Position numbers and translations under genes: made by a program. A stretch of 64,000 nt of DNA from Draconibacterium halophilum (GTDB taxonomy: Bacteria; Bacteroidota; Bacteroidia; Bacteroidales; Prolixibacteraceae), in contig NZ_CP048409.1 in assembly GCF_010448835.1 (NCBI RefSeq), positions 3,418,001 through 3,482,000 of the forward strand, in the 5' to 3' direction. Shown here one piece after another: positions 33,202 through 41,500 of the stretch. Position 1 is the first letter of the stretch; every line of letters starts with the position of its first letter. Below the pieces are notes generated by a model. It had not been told where the DNA came from and did not search any database. It saw only the letters and a list, made by a program, of their open reading frames with translations.

Positions 33202-33399
33202 ATGAGAACAAACATTACTATTTACATTTTAAGCCTTGCATTGCTAATTGCAGGCATAAGTATAGTAGCTGTAAATCCTTCTTCAGAAAGAATGCAGGTA
33301 ATAGCTGGCGGGTTAGCCTTTCTGGGATTGGCACTGAATATTTTAAGTTTTGTAAAAACGTACTTGCAAACAAATACCCAACTCAACAAAAAACAGTAA
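33202..33399 (+). CDS. Small two-helix membrane protein
   Basis: The 65-residue product has two hydrophobic stretches, residues 6-25 (TIYILSLALLIAGISIVAVN) and 32-52 (QVIAGGLAFLGLALNILSFV), joined by PSSERM, and a polar QTNTQLNKKQ tail. It reads like a genuine short membrane protein of unknown family. The start follows an A/T-rich leader (AACTTTTAAAAACTCATAAG). It stands alone between a repeat-rich stretch and the porin gene. The 297 bases after it hold only a short CCGGGCTAAAGCCGGG hairpin and no gene. Confidence 0.5.
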   Translation: MRTNITIYILSLALLIAGISIVAVNPSSERMQVIAGGLAFLGLALNILSFVKTYLQTNTQLNKKQ

Positions 33400-33652
33400 C
33401 TCGCAACCTATCAAATCGTGGAAATAATAATCACCGTATTTTTAATGGCTAAACCCTTTTTTAGTTATTGAAATTTTAATCACCGGGCTAAAGCCGGGAT
33501 GCAAACCTATTCGTAGTCCAACTCCTATTCAATATTCCATCATGGAAATACGACGAAGAAGGCAAAACATTCTCTACCCCAAATCATCACTACTAGTAGT
33601 TACCCATTCAAAAAATCACCACTTTTTGGGATTTCACACCTCATGCCTTCAT

Positions 33653-33660
33653 GTTAGTTT
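33653..33660 (+). promoter_or_regulatory. -7 box of the porin gene
   Basis: TAGTTTTG fits TAnnTTTG and lies 36 bases before the porin ATG. Confidence 0.5.
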
Positions 33661-33696
33661 TGCAAAGTGAATTTGTAACAACTTTAATCAAAAATA

Positions 33697-34899
33697 ATGA
33701 AGAAACTATTGATCTTTTTAATGCTGGTAAGCGGAAGCTTGTTTACTTTCGCTCAGGATACCGAAAACAATCCCAATCAATACACAAACTCTGCTGATAA
33801 TCTTTTATCAAATAACAGCAAATTGCTAGTGGGAGGTTATGGCGAGGTACATTACAATCAACCGTTATCGGGTTCAACATACAACAACGGCAAACTCGAT
33901 GTTCACCGTGTGGTAATGTTATTGGGTTATAATTTCAACGAAAAAACACAGTTTATCAGCGAAATTGAGTACGAACATGTAAAAGAAGTTTATGTAGAGC
34001 AGGCTTTTCTGCAATACAAGCTGAATAACTCCATTAATTTCAGAGGTGGTTTAATGTTGGTTCCAATGGGAATTATTAACGAGTACCACGAGCCCACAAC
34101 TTTTCATGGTGTTGAACGTCCCTTGATAGACAACACCATTACGCCAACCACCTGGCGCGAAATTGGTTTTGGAGTTACCGGAACTATTCTGCCGGCTTCG
34201 TTGAAATACCAAGCCTACGTAATGAACGGTTTTAACGGTTACGACGGCTCGGCTAAATTGAACGGCGCAAAGGGACTGCGCAGCGGACGCCAAAAAGGAG
34301 CTGAAGCGTTTTCAAGTTCGCCAAACTTTGCAGGAAAGATTGAATATTTTGGGATACGTGGATTAAACCTGGGCTTATCGACCTACCTCGGAAAAACGCA
34401 AAGCAGATTATACAACGGAATTGACAAGGATGATGACGCCGCCATTGCAATGGCCGATTCTTCGGTAGTAGGTATTTCAATGCTGGGGCTTGATGCCCGT
34501 TACTCCATAAGTGGACTTCAACTGCGTGGGCAACTTTATTATGCCAGTTTATCGAATACCGATAATTACAACGTATTTACGGGCACCGATGGCGACCTTA
34601 ACGATGTGGGAAGCGCGATGATTGGTTATTATGCTGAGGCTGCTTACAATGTATTTCGTACGATTGATACCGAATTGCAACTGACACCGTTTGTGCGTTA
34701 CGAGTTTCTGAATACACACAGTTCGGTAGAAAACAACATTACAAAAAATACAGCTTACGAAAAAACAGCCATTACCACAGGTCTTACGCTGGCTTTAACC
34801 AAAGGTGCCGTTGTAAAAACCGATATCCAGTTTGTTAAAAATGCAGCTACCGATACTTACGCAAAAACGTTTAGCGCCGGAATTGGTGTAATGTTTTAA
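33697..34899 (+). CDS. Outer-membrane porin (OprP/OprO-like barrel)
   Basis: The 400-residue protein has a signal peptide (MKKLLIFLMLVSGSLFTFAQ) and a mature chain of amphipathic strands: GGYGEVHYNQPL, FISEIEYEHVKEVYVEQAFLQYK, INFRGGLMLVPMGIINEYHEPTTFHGVERP and a final strand ending GIGVMF with a C-terminal Phe. The motif after the first strands (WREIGFGVTGT) is common in Bacteroidota porins placed near phosphate-selective families. It should form a barrel in the outer membrane. The substrate is unknown. The next gene, 11 bases downstream, is a secreted FMN-binding protein, so they are likely one operon. Confidence 0.85.
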   Translation: MKKLLIFLMLVSGSLFTFAQDTENNPNQYTNSADNLLSNNSKLLVGGYGEVHYNQPLSGSTYNNGKLDVHRVVMLLGYNFNEKTQFISEIEYEHVKEVYVEQAFLQYKLNNSINFRGGLMLVPMGIINEYHEPTTFHGVERPLIDNTITPTTWREIGFGVTGTILPASLKYQAYVMNGFNGYDGSAKLNGAKGLRSGRQKGAEAFSSSPNFAGKIEYFGIRGLNLGLSTYLGKTQSRLYNGIDKDDDAAIAMADSSVVGISMLGLDARYSISGLQLRGQLYYASLSNTDNYNVFTGTDGDLNDVGSAMIGYYAEAAYNVFRTIDTELQLTPFVRYEFLNTHSSVENNITKNTAYEKTAITTGLTLALTKGAVVKTDIQFVKNAATDTYAKTFSAGIGVMF

Positions 34900-34910
34900 A
34901 CCAACAGGAA

Positions 34911-35474
34911 ATGAAGATTAAATCAGGAATAATATTGCTTGCCCTATTATTTATTGCGTGTTTGGTTTTTGCCCAAAACGAAGTGGATTTTCAACCAAGA
35001 GCCCTTGAAAAAACCCTCAAAAAATCGGGTATTGAAGAGCTAACGGGCATTAAAGAAATGAAGATGACCGAACAAACTTCAACCGGAATAAACGGCAAAT
35101 ACTTCCTGGTAACAGAAAATAACGACAACCAGTACCGGTACATTTATATCGGACGCGTGAACAGCTGCCGCGCCGGAGGCTGCTCTCTCTCCAATGAACC
35201 AATGATTGGAGGAGAATCGGAATATTTTGATTATTATATTTTATTCGACAAGCACAAAACTGTTCAGACTGTAAAGGTTTTTAACTACCAGGCGACCCAC
35301 GGATACGAAATTACGGCTAAAGGTTGGTTAAAGCAGTTTATCGGCTTTAACGGCTCCAACGCGTTAAAAGTGGATAAAAACATTGATGCGATTTCAGGGG
35401 CAACCATTTCGGTGTATGCAATTACCGCAGATGTGCAAAACAAAACAGCATTGCTGAAAAAACTGCATCTGTAA
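34911..35474 (+). CDS. Secreted FMN-binding domain protein
   Basis: The 187-residue product has a signal peptide (IILLALLFIACLVFAQ) and a C-terminal FMN-binding domain with DAISGATISVYA (about residues 162-173). This matches the D-x-x-S-G-A-T-x-(S/T) flavinylation motif of RnfG/NqrC, where ApbE attaches FMN covalently to the last Ser/Thr. The middle has a Cys pair (SCRAGGCSLSNEP). Export plus the motif suggest a periplasmic electron carrier. The cotranscribed porin may pass or position its substrate. No ApbE gene is in the window. FMN attachment is inference from the motif. Confidence 0.85.
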   Translation: MKIKSGIILLALLFIACLVFAQNEVDFQPRALEKTLKKSGIEELTGIKEMKMTEQTSTGINGKYFLVTENNDNQYRYIYIGRVNSCRAGGCSLSNEPMIGGESEYFDYYILFDKHKTVQTVKVFNYQATHGYEITAKGWLKQFIGFNGSNALKVDKNIDAISGATISVYAITADVQNKTALLKKLHL

Positions 35475-35507
35475 AAAAGAAAAAGTTAAACATTACATAC
35501 ATTTTTT

Positions 35508-35550
35508 AAGTCCCGGTTGGTATGCAACAATACTTTCCGGGACTTTTTGT
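35508..35550 (+). terminator. Terminator of the porin-FMN protein operon
   Basis: AAGTCCCGG pairs with CCGGGACTT over a 20-base loop, and TTTTTGTTATT follows. Confidence 0.85.
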
Positions 35551-35682
35551 TATTATCCCAAAATACTCATACCTCCGACTCCTGCGCAGCCACCTCCTTG
35601 AAGTGGCGTCCATCTTGGCCAAGGGAGAACAAAAAAAGGCACGGAAAACTCCATGCCTCATATAAATGGTTTTAATTGAAAT

Positions 35683-36390
35683 CTATTTTTTAACCGAATG
35701 TAGACCACACTCTTTTCCTGAGCCCTGCTCCCACCACCAGCGGCCGGCACGGAAATCTTCGCCCGGTTGGATGGCTCGTGTACATGGTTGGCATCCAATG
35801 CTAACAAATCCTTTGTCGTGAAGCACGTTGTATGGCACATTGTATTTTTTCACCCAGTCGATGGTTTCTTCCAGGCTCCATTTCATTAGCGGATTGAATT
35901 TTATGATGTCGTTTCCGGCATCGTATTCAAAAAACTTCATATCGCTGCGGTTATCCGACTGCGAAGCACGCAGCCCGGTAATCCAGATATCGTTTCCCTC
36001 CAGTGCACGTTTTAAAGGAATCACCTTGCGGATGTAACAACACTCTTTGCGATTTTCCAGCGACTCGTAAAAACTAAAAGGTCCTTTTTTATCCAATAGT
36101 TTCTCCACTTCTTCGGTTGGCGGGAAATACGCTTTTATAGGTTTGTTGTATTTTTCAAGTGTACTGCGATACACTTTATACGTTTCAGGAAACAAACGGC
36201 CCGTATCCAAAGTAACCACTTTTATGGGCAGGTCGTTCTTAAAAATGATATCGGTGATCACCTGATCCTCGTAACCAAAACTGGTGGTAAAAACTACTTT
36301 GTCGGGATGCTGTTCTACCAGGTATTGCAATTTTTCTACAATCGATTTTTCTTGTAATTGGGTGTTATACTTGTCTGTTAGTTCTTGCAT
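35683..36390 (-). CDS. cysH: Adenylyl-sulfate (APS) reductase, CysH family
   Basis: The 235-residue protein has the CysH PP-loop (TTSFGYEDQ, residues 35-43), the arginine-rich TGLRASQSDNRSD, the catalytic Cys228 in KECGLH, and the cysteine pairs C117-C118 and C200-xx-C203 that bind a [4Fe-4S] cluster. Enzymes with these pairs normally use adenylyl sulfate rather than PAPS, reducing it to sulfite with thioredoxin in assimilatory sulfate reduction. So the substrate prediction is APS. No cysD/N or sulfite reductase genes are adjacent. It is transcribed leftward, and a dispersed GAGAAATCT-type repeat fills the gap behind it. Confidence 0.9.
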   Translation of the reverse strand: MQELTDKYNTQLQEKSIVEKLQYLVEQHPDKVVFTTSFGYEDQVITDIIFKNDLPIKVVTLDTGRLFPETYKVYRSTLEKYNKPIKAYFPPTEEVEKLLDKKGPFSFYESLENRKECCYIRKVIPLKRALEGNDIWITGLRASQSDNRSDMKFFEYDAGNDIIKFNPLMKWSLEETIDWVKKYNVPYNVLHDKGFVSIGCQPCTRAIQPGEDFRAGRWWWEQGSGKECGLHSVKK

Positions 36391-36425
36391 ATTTCTAGCT
36401 ACTTTTAAAATGTTATTTCCACGAA

Positions 36426-36513
36426 TAGGTGAGGAGAAATCTCTTTCTCGAAGCTACAGATTTAACTTCGTTGATTTTCAATTCTCGTTCATCCTTCACT
36501 CGAAATGACAGCT
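36426..36513. repeat. Degenerate GAGAAATCT...TCGAAATGACA element
   Basis: GGAGAAATCTC near the left end, AGATTTAACTTCGTTGATTT in the middle and CACTCGAAATGACAG at the right match the dispersed foldback family seen intact at 57558-57641. It lies in the 160-bp gap before cysH. Short matches also occur near 39187 (CAGATCTCTC ... GAGATGACAG) and 49805 (GTCATTCTGAGC). Confidence 0.5.
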
Positions 36514-36552
36514 TTTTTTATTTGAACTTTTACCTTTTGCCTTTCCTCACTC

Positions 36553-37749
36553 CTACTCCACATACAATACCAGTCCCTTCAAATATTCACCTTCGGGGTG
36601 GTAAATATTCACCGGATGATCTACCGGCTGGCTCATTTGGTGCAAAATACGCACCTTACGTCCGGCAATAGCTGCTGCCGAAAAAACGGCCTCCCGAAAC
36701 TTTTCTTTCGACACCACCTGAGAACATGAAAATGTAAACAGAATTCCGCCTTTACGAATCTGCTCGAAAGCACGGGTGTTTATTCGTTTATAGCCTTTTA
36801 ACGCCTGCGGCAGTGTTTTGCGGTGTTTGGCAAAAGCGGGCGGATCAAGGATGATCAGGTCATATTTATCCTGTATATCTTTCAGGTACTCAAACCCGTC
36901 AACAACAGTCGATTTATGGCGCTCATCGCCGGGAAAATTTAGTTCCACGTTCTCATCAGTCAGGTCGATGGCTTTTGCTGATGCATCAACCGAGTGTACT
37001 GATTTGGCACCGCCCTGCATGGCATAAAACGAAAATCCACCGGTGTAACAAAACATGTTCAGCACATCGCGGTCTTTTGAATAATCCTGTACCAGCTTAC
37101 GGTTTTCGCGCTGATCGACAAAAAAACCGGTTTTCTGACCTTTTTCCCAGTCGACTTTAAAACGCAGGCCATATTCCAGCACTTCGTTTCCCGAAGTCTC
37201 GGGACTTCCAAAAAGGTAACCGTCTTCCGATTTTACGTCGGCTTTAAACGGCAATGTTTTTTCACTTTTATTGTACACGGCTTTTAGTTGGTCGCCCATC
37301 ACTTCCTGCATCGCTTTCACCAGCTCTTCGCGAATGAGGTACATGCCAATAGAATGCATTTGCATTACCGCTGTTCCATTGTAGAAATCCACTACTAATC
37401 CCGGCATTCCGTCGCCCTCGGCGTGTATCAAACGAAAAACATTGGTTTCGGCATTGTTCTCGAAACCCAGTTTTTTACGCAAGTTCCAGGCGCTTTCTAT
37501 TTTGCTTTTCCAGAAATCGTAATCCGGTTCAATTTCTTCAAACGATACGATACGAATGGCAATCGATCCTACCTGGAAGTGTCCAATTCCCAGAAATTGG
37601 TCTTTGTTGGAATACACTTTTACCAGGTCGCCCTCAGCCGGCGTACCGTACATTTTTTTTATGGCTCCGGAGAATACCCATGGGTGAAAACGCAGTAATG
37701 ACTGATCTTTACCCGACTTTAATACAACTTTGACAAACTCTTTTGTCAT
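36553..37749 (-). CDS. Class I SAM-dependent rRNA methyltransferase (RlmI type)
   Basis: The 398-residue protein has a PUA-like N-terminal domain (LKSGKDQSLLRFHPWVFSGAI), a central EEHUD-type segment, and a Rossmann methyltransferase domain with motif I LNMFCYTGGFSFYAMQGGA and motif IV LIILDPPAFAK. This is the RlmI/YccW arrangement, which methylates a cytosine of 23S rRNA at C5. Family placement is clear, but the exact target base is inference. It begins upstream of cysH and ends 160 bases before it. The exonuclease gene lies two bases upstream on the same strand, so these are likely cotranscribed. Confidence 0.9.
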   Translation of the reverse strand: MTKEFVKVVLKSGKDQSLLRFHPWVFSGAIKKMYGTPAEGDLVKVYSNKDQFLGIGHFQVGSIAIRIVSFEEIEPDYDFWKSKIESAWNLRKKLGFENNAETNVFRLIHAEGDGMPGLVVDFYNGTAVMQMHSIGMYLIREELVKAMQEVMGDQLKAVYNKSEKTLPFKADVKSEDGYLFGSPETSGNEVLEYGLRFKVDWEKGQKTGFFVDQRENRKLVQDYSKDRDVLNMFCYTGGFSFYAMQGGAKSVHSVDASAKAIDLTDENVELNFPGDERHKSTVVDGFEYLKDIQDKYDLIILDPPAFAKHRKTLPQALKGYKRINTRAFEQIRKGGILFTFSCSQVVSKEKFREAVFSAAAIAGRKVRILHQMSQPVDHPVNIYHPEGEYLKGLVLYVE

Positions 37750-37751
37750 CT

Positions 37752-38324
37752 TTAATTTTTAGAAAAGTTTTCGAAAATTTCAAGTGCAGCCCACGCATCC
37801 GTAGCTGCATAATATTGTTGCGCTTCTGTTAATTCATCAGCTTCCCAATTGGTAAGCTGCTGTCCTTTTGAGATGCGAAACCCACAGGCAATAGCGGCTA
37901 ATTTTTTCAGGCTGAAATTTTGAATGCCCATTTCCTTTGCTTCATCCTGCAGTTCTATAAATCCTTTTGGATTAAAAGGTACCAGTTCCTGTAAGCCTTT
38001 AATATCGTCGCGAATTGCCACCCCCGGTTTTATTACTTTTTCGTCGGCCAGCAATTCCACTATTTCGCGTGGTAAACCAATGCGGTTGATCCGAAACAAA
38101 AATGCCTTGTTTTTGGTTGACAACTGCAGCAATGCCACTTTGTTTATCACCCCTTTTTTAAACGATGGTTTTGTTTCCGTATCAAAGCCAATGATCGATG
38201 CACCATTAAGCTCCTCAATCGCATATTTTACCTTTTGCAATGAATCAACCAAAAAGATCTTACCATTAAAACGTTTTAATGGCAACCCGGTTAATTCTTC
38301 ATTTGATATACTTTCTTTAAACAT
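37752..38324 (-). CDS. 3'-5' exonuclease domain protein (DEDD type)
   Basis: The 190-residue protein is an isolated RNase D-like 3'-5' exonuclease domain. Exo I is GFDTETKPSF (about 45-53, with Asp and Glu), Exo II is in KPGVAIRDDIKGL, and Exo III is YYAATDAWAALEIF (about 170). All acidic metal ligands are visible. It lacks the HRDC domains of RNase D and could act on RNA or DNA. The start overlaps the stop of DUF5063 upstream (adjacent bases). It is the middle gene of a DUF5063-exonuclease-methyltransferase group, which hints at RNA processing. That link is inference. Confidence 0.88.
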   Translation of the reverse strand: MFKESISNEELTGLPLKRFNGKIFLVDSLQKVKYAIEELNGASIIGFDTETKPSFKKGVINKVALLQLSTKNKAFLFRINRIGLPREIVELLADEKVIKPGVAIRDDIKGLQELVPFNPKGFIELQDEAKEMGIQNFSLKKLAAIACGFRISKGQQLTNWEADELTEAQQYYAATDAWAALEIFENFSKN

Positions 38325-38936
38325 CTATTCTTCTTCTTGATCGGTTCCCCAAAACTTATCCAGCCACTGCGGATTTCCTTTCCCGGGAACCACTTCTTCA
38401 TTATTACTTTTTACCGAAAAATCGGCGCTACTGTATACAAGCATGTGCACAGCACGCATTACATTTACCAGCTGCTGCCCCCAGAATTCCTCAAAATGAT
38501 AAATACATTCTGAAAGTGCATCATTCATTACTTCTTCGTTACCAATGCTGTAATTGGTGATACAATTCTTTAGATCCTGGTAAATATCCATCAGGTTTTC
38601 AGCAACACTTGCACGTACAGTTTCTTCTCCAAACTGAATACTGGGATCGAAAACCTCGTAAAAACCATCGTGCTCACCCAATAGCTGCAACCATTTCTGA
38701 TGCAACATATTATAGTCGAGCTCGCTAATAAATTTCTCCAGCTCCTCGTCCATTACCATTTCGATCTTCTCAACAACCGAAGCCTTCAAATAAAGCAATG
38801 GCAGCAACTTTTGCAACTTTGCAAGACTCTCTTCTGCAGTGAGATGCGAAACATTTTCGATGGTAGAACAATACTCGTTAGCCACCGTTACAAATTCAAC
38901 TATATTTTTTGAATATATGATCTGATCCATACTCAC
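38325..38936 (-). CDS. DUF5063 domain protein
   Basis: The 203-residue, all-helical acidic protein matches DUF5063: FVTVANEYCSTIENV at the N-terminus, LQKLLPLLYLKASVV, and the later NLMDIYQDLKNCITNYSIGNEEVM and AIYHFEEFWGQQLVNVMRAVH-like segment. No catalytic motif is evident and the function is unknown. Its stop abuts the exonuclease start, as seen repeatedly in Bacteroidota, so it is probably translated with that gene. The 341 bases upstream hold no gene, only a degenerate dispersed repeat (near 39187) and T-rich CTTTTGCC/ACTTTTAAC runs. Confidence 0.85.
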   Translation of the reverse strand: MSMDQIIYSKNIVEFVTVANEYCSTIENVSHLTAEESLAKLQKLLPLLYLKASVVEKIEMVMDEELEKFISELDYNMLHQKWLQLLGEHDGFYEVFDPSIQFGEETVRASVAENLMDIYQDLKNCITNYSIGNEEVMNDALSECIYHFEEFWGQQLVNVMRAVHMLVYSSADFSVKSNNEEVVPGKGNPQWLDKFWGTDQEEE

Positions 38937-39277
38937 ATCTCAATTTCCACAATAAAAAAACTGCTGCAAAAGTAGTAAAGATTTTTAAGACAGGAGTATT
39001 GAGTTGAAAGTAGGAGAACCGAATACCTAATCCGGCCGAATACTTTGGTTGAGAACTTAGCAATTTTAGGAAAGACTGATAAGATTGAATGCTGAGACGA
39101 TGCACACTGAGATTAAAGAGAATTGCCAGATCGACAAATTGTGAAATTGTGAAAATTACTTTGCGGCTTTGCAAGAAATAAGACATGTAACAGATCTCTC
39201 AACTGCGTTCGAGATGACAGCCACTTTGAAATTTTTCACTTTTGCCTTTTTACTTTTAACTTTTGCCTTAACACTCT

Positions 39278-41179
39278 CTACTCCTTCCACTCCAGTAAAT
39301 TATCTACGCGGTAGATTATTTTTTTGTTATCGAGCAACCACTTTACTATTTCGCGCATTTTTTGTTGCTCGCCTTCCAGCTTTAACAAGAGGTTTTCGTA
39401 AGTACAAGGATCTTCCAGCAGCTTTTTTACGCGTTTGCTTACTGCACCAAATTCGTAGTCGCTTAATGCCAAAGCCTGTTTTTCTTTACAGATATCGCAG
39501 GTGCCACAGGGTGCCGCATCGGTTTCACCAAAGTAGTTCAACAGTATCTGGCTGCGACACGTGGCCGAATCGGTAGCATAATGAATAACTGACTCAATTT
39601 TTTTGGTGTAGCCCTTTTTGCGCAAATCGTAGTTTTCTTTCGATATTTTCAGGCGGTTGATATGAACCCGCTCTCTGGTAAAATAAATAAACGGCGTTTG
39701 GCTGCTCGGAACATAATCAATCACTTTCGACTGCCGGAGGTGTTTCAGGTAATTATAGACCTGGTCGCGATCGAGCCCCGAACGTTTTGAAAGTAACTCT
39801 TCATCAACCGCCACATAACCAGTAAACAACCCCGTGTACGAACGTAACAGCAACTTAACAAACTCATCAAGCCGTGCATTAGCCACCTGAAAACGGTATA
39901 ACTCGTCACGGGAAATCGGAAAGTAAATTCGGGAAGGGCTGTCCACCTGCTCGGTAAACTCAAGGTATTCCTGGCGTTGCAAAATCTTTAGGCTACTATA
40001 AACCATCGCCCGCTGAAATTTGTATGATTGCGCAAATCCCTGCAAACTGAATTCGCGTACCTGCCCTTTTCCGTGGCCAACAGCCAGCTGAAAATAGTTA
40101 CATAACGAATCGTAAATGCGCTTTATATTATCGATATCCGGAAAAGAGACCGAGATATGCTTTTTAAGTTTTGTGGTATCGGTATTATTATAAAGGAGTA
40201 CGGCAGCCGATTTTTTCCCATCGCGGCCTGCCCTGCCCGCCTCCTGGTAATAAGCTTCTAATGAATCGGGCGAATCAATATGAACAACAAAACGAACGTT
40301 GGCTTTGTCGATTCCCATTCCAAAAGCATTGGTAGCAACAATCACACGTGTTCTTCCGGCCAGCCAGTCGTCTTGCCTTGCACTTCGCACTATATTACCC
40401 AAACCCGCATGGTAATAACTGGCAGAAATTCCATTTTGCTTTAGCTCTTCTGCTATTTCGCGAGTAGCTTTTCGGCTACGCACATAAACCACTCCCGAGC
40501 CTTTAACCTTTTTGAGTGTATTCAGCAGATAACCGGTTTTATTCTCGACATGACGCACCAGATAGCTCAGGTTTTCGCGATGGAAAGACATTTTTAACAA
40601 ATTCTTGTCTTTGAAACCGAGTTTGTCCTGAATATCGTCAGCCACCTTAGCAGTTGCTGTTGCTGTTAAGGCCAATATTTTCACTTTTGGCAGCAACTCC
40701 CGCGCCTTTACAATGCTTAAATAACTGGGTCTGAAATCGTAGCCCCACTGCGAAATACAGTGTGCCTCGTCAACAGTTAACAGGTTCACATTCATTTGCT
40801 CCAAACGCTCCAAAAAACGTTGTGAATTCAGACGCTCCGGCGATACATACAAAAACTTGTAATTGCCCCAAACCGCATTATCAAGGGTAAGTTTTATTTC
40901 TCGTGCCGACATGCCACTGTGCACGGCCAATGCTTTTATCCCTTTCTGGTTCAGGTTTTCCACCTGGTCTTTCATCAAAGCAATTAACGGTGTAACCACA
41001 ACACAAATACCTTCGTGTGCCAACGAATAAACCTGGAAAGTAATGGATTTCCCACCACCGGTTGGCATTAGTCCAAGCGTATCTTTCCCAGCTGCCACAG
41101 ATTCGATAATTTCGAGCTGCAGCGGTCTGAAATCGGGGTAGCCCCAATAGCGGGTCAGTATCTGCCTGAAGTCTTCCAT
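39278..41179 (-). CDS. recQ: RecQ-family ATP-dependent DNA helicase
   Basis: The 633-residue protein has the RecQ core: motif 0 (YWGYPDFRPLQLEII), Walker A MPTGGGKS (38-45), DEAH box TVDEAHCISQWG (137-140), motif VI region YYQEAGRAGRDG, and the four-Cys zinc site (CRSQILLNYFGE ... CGTCDIC) near residue 555. The winged-helix region lies between the helicase core and the zinc site motif order typical of a divergent Bacteroidota RecQ. No C-terminal HRDC domain is seen. It unwinds 3'-tailed and structured DNA in recombination and fork repair. An upstream hairpin-forming repeat lies about 55 bases before its start. Confidence 0.92.
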   Translation of the reverse strand: MEDFRQILTRYWGYPDFRPLQLEIIESVAAGKDTLGLMPTGGGKSITFQVYSLAHEGICVVVTPLIALMKDQVENLNQKGIKALAVHSGMSAREIKLTLDNAVWGNYKFLYVSPERLNSQRFLERLEQMNVNLLTVDEAHCISQWGYDFRPSYLSIVKARELLPKVKILALTATATAKVADDIQDKLGFKDKNLLKMSFHRENLSYLVRHVENKTGYLLNTLKKVKGSGVVYVRSRKATREIAEELKQNGISASYYHAGLGNIVRSARQDDWLAGRTRVIVATNAFGMGIDKANVRFVVHIDSPDSLEAYYQEAGRAGRDGKKSAAVLLYNNTDTTKLKKHISVSFPDIDNIKRIYDSLCNYFQLAVGHGKGQVREFSLQGFAQSYKFQRAMVYSSLKILQRQEYLEFTEQVDSPSRIYFPISRDELYRFQVANARLDEFVKLLLRSYTGLFTGYVAVDEELLSKRSGLDRDQVYNYLKHLRQSKVIDYVPSSQTPFIYFTRERVHINRLKISKENYDLRKKGYTKKIESVIHYATDSATCRSQILLNYFGETDAAPCGTCDICKEKQALALSDYEFGAVSKRVKKLLEDPCTYENLLLKLEGEQQKMREIVKWLLDNKKIIYRVDNLLEWKE

Positions 41180-41231
41180 TAATACAAATTAACCTAATTA
41201 ATTCAAAAAAATAAACTAATTATTTACTGAG

Positions 41232-41278
41232 CTGACGAAATAATTGATATACAATTATTTGTCAGGGTTAACCTTGAC
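41232..41278. promoter_or_regulatory. Two overlapping inverted repeats in the recQ-guaB divergent region
   Basis: CTGAC-G-AAATAATTG at 41232-41246 pairs with CAATTATTTGTCAG at 41252-41265 around a 5-base loop (14 bp with one bulge). GTCAGGGTTAACCTTGAC at 41261-41278 is an 18-bp palindrome with one mismatch, sharing five bases with the first. They lie between divergent genes, about 55-100 bases before recQ. The rest of this 321-bp gap shows only a GCACGTATCGTGC palindrome and the guaB promoter. Confidence 0.4.
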
Positions 41279-41461
41279 ATTGAAAATCATAAAACAACCT
41301 CTAAACAGAGCACGTATCGTGCAGATTTTCAATCGTCAACACTTCGTGTGAAAAATTTTATGAATTTTTCAGGTTAAGAAATCATTTTAACCTTTAACAA
41401 TTTTTATTCTTCAAAAGTATGTACAGCGTAAATAAATCAGTTCTTGTCTGTTATTTTTTTG

Positions 41462-41469
41462 TAGTTTTG
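41462..41469 (+). promoter_or_regulatory. -7 box of guaB
   Basis: TAGTTTTG fits TAnnTTTG and lies 31 bases before the guaB ATG. Confidence 0.55.
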
Positions 41470-41500
41470 CGCTTTAATAAAAACATTAAAACAGTTAGGC

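Noticed and set aside
33483..33498. CCGGGCTAAAGCCGGG as a terminator for the small membrane gene
   Set aside because: The stem has a mismatch and no T run follows. It resembles a common dispersed Bacteroidota hairpin.
39169..39576. 135-codon frame opposite the end of recQ
   Set aside because: Antisense shadow of recQ. No start context or family.
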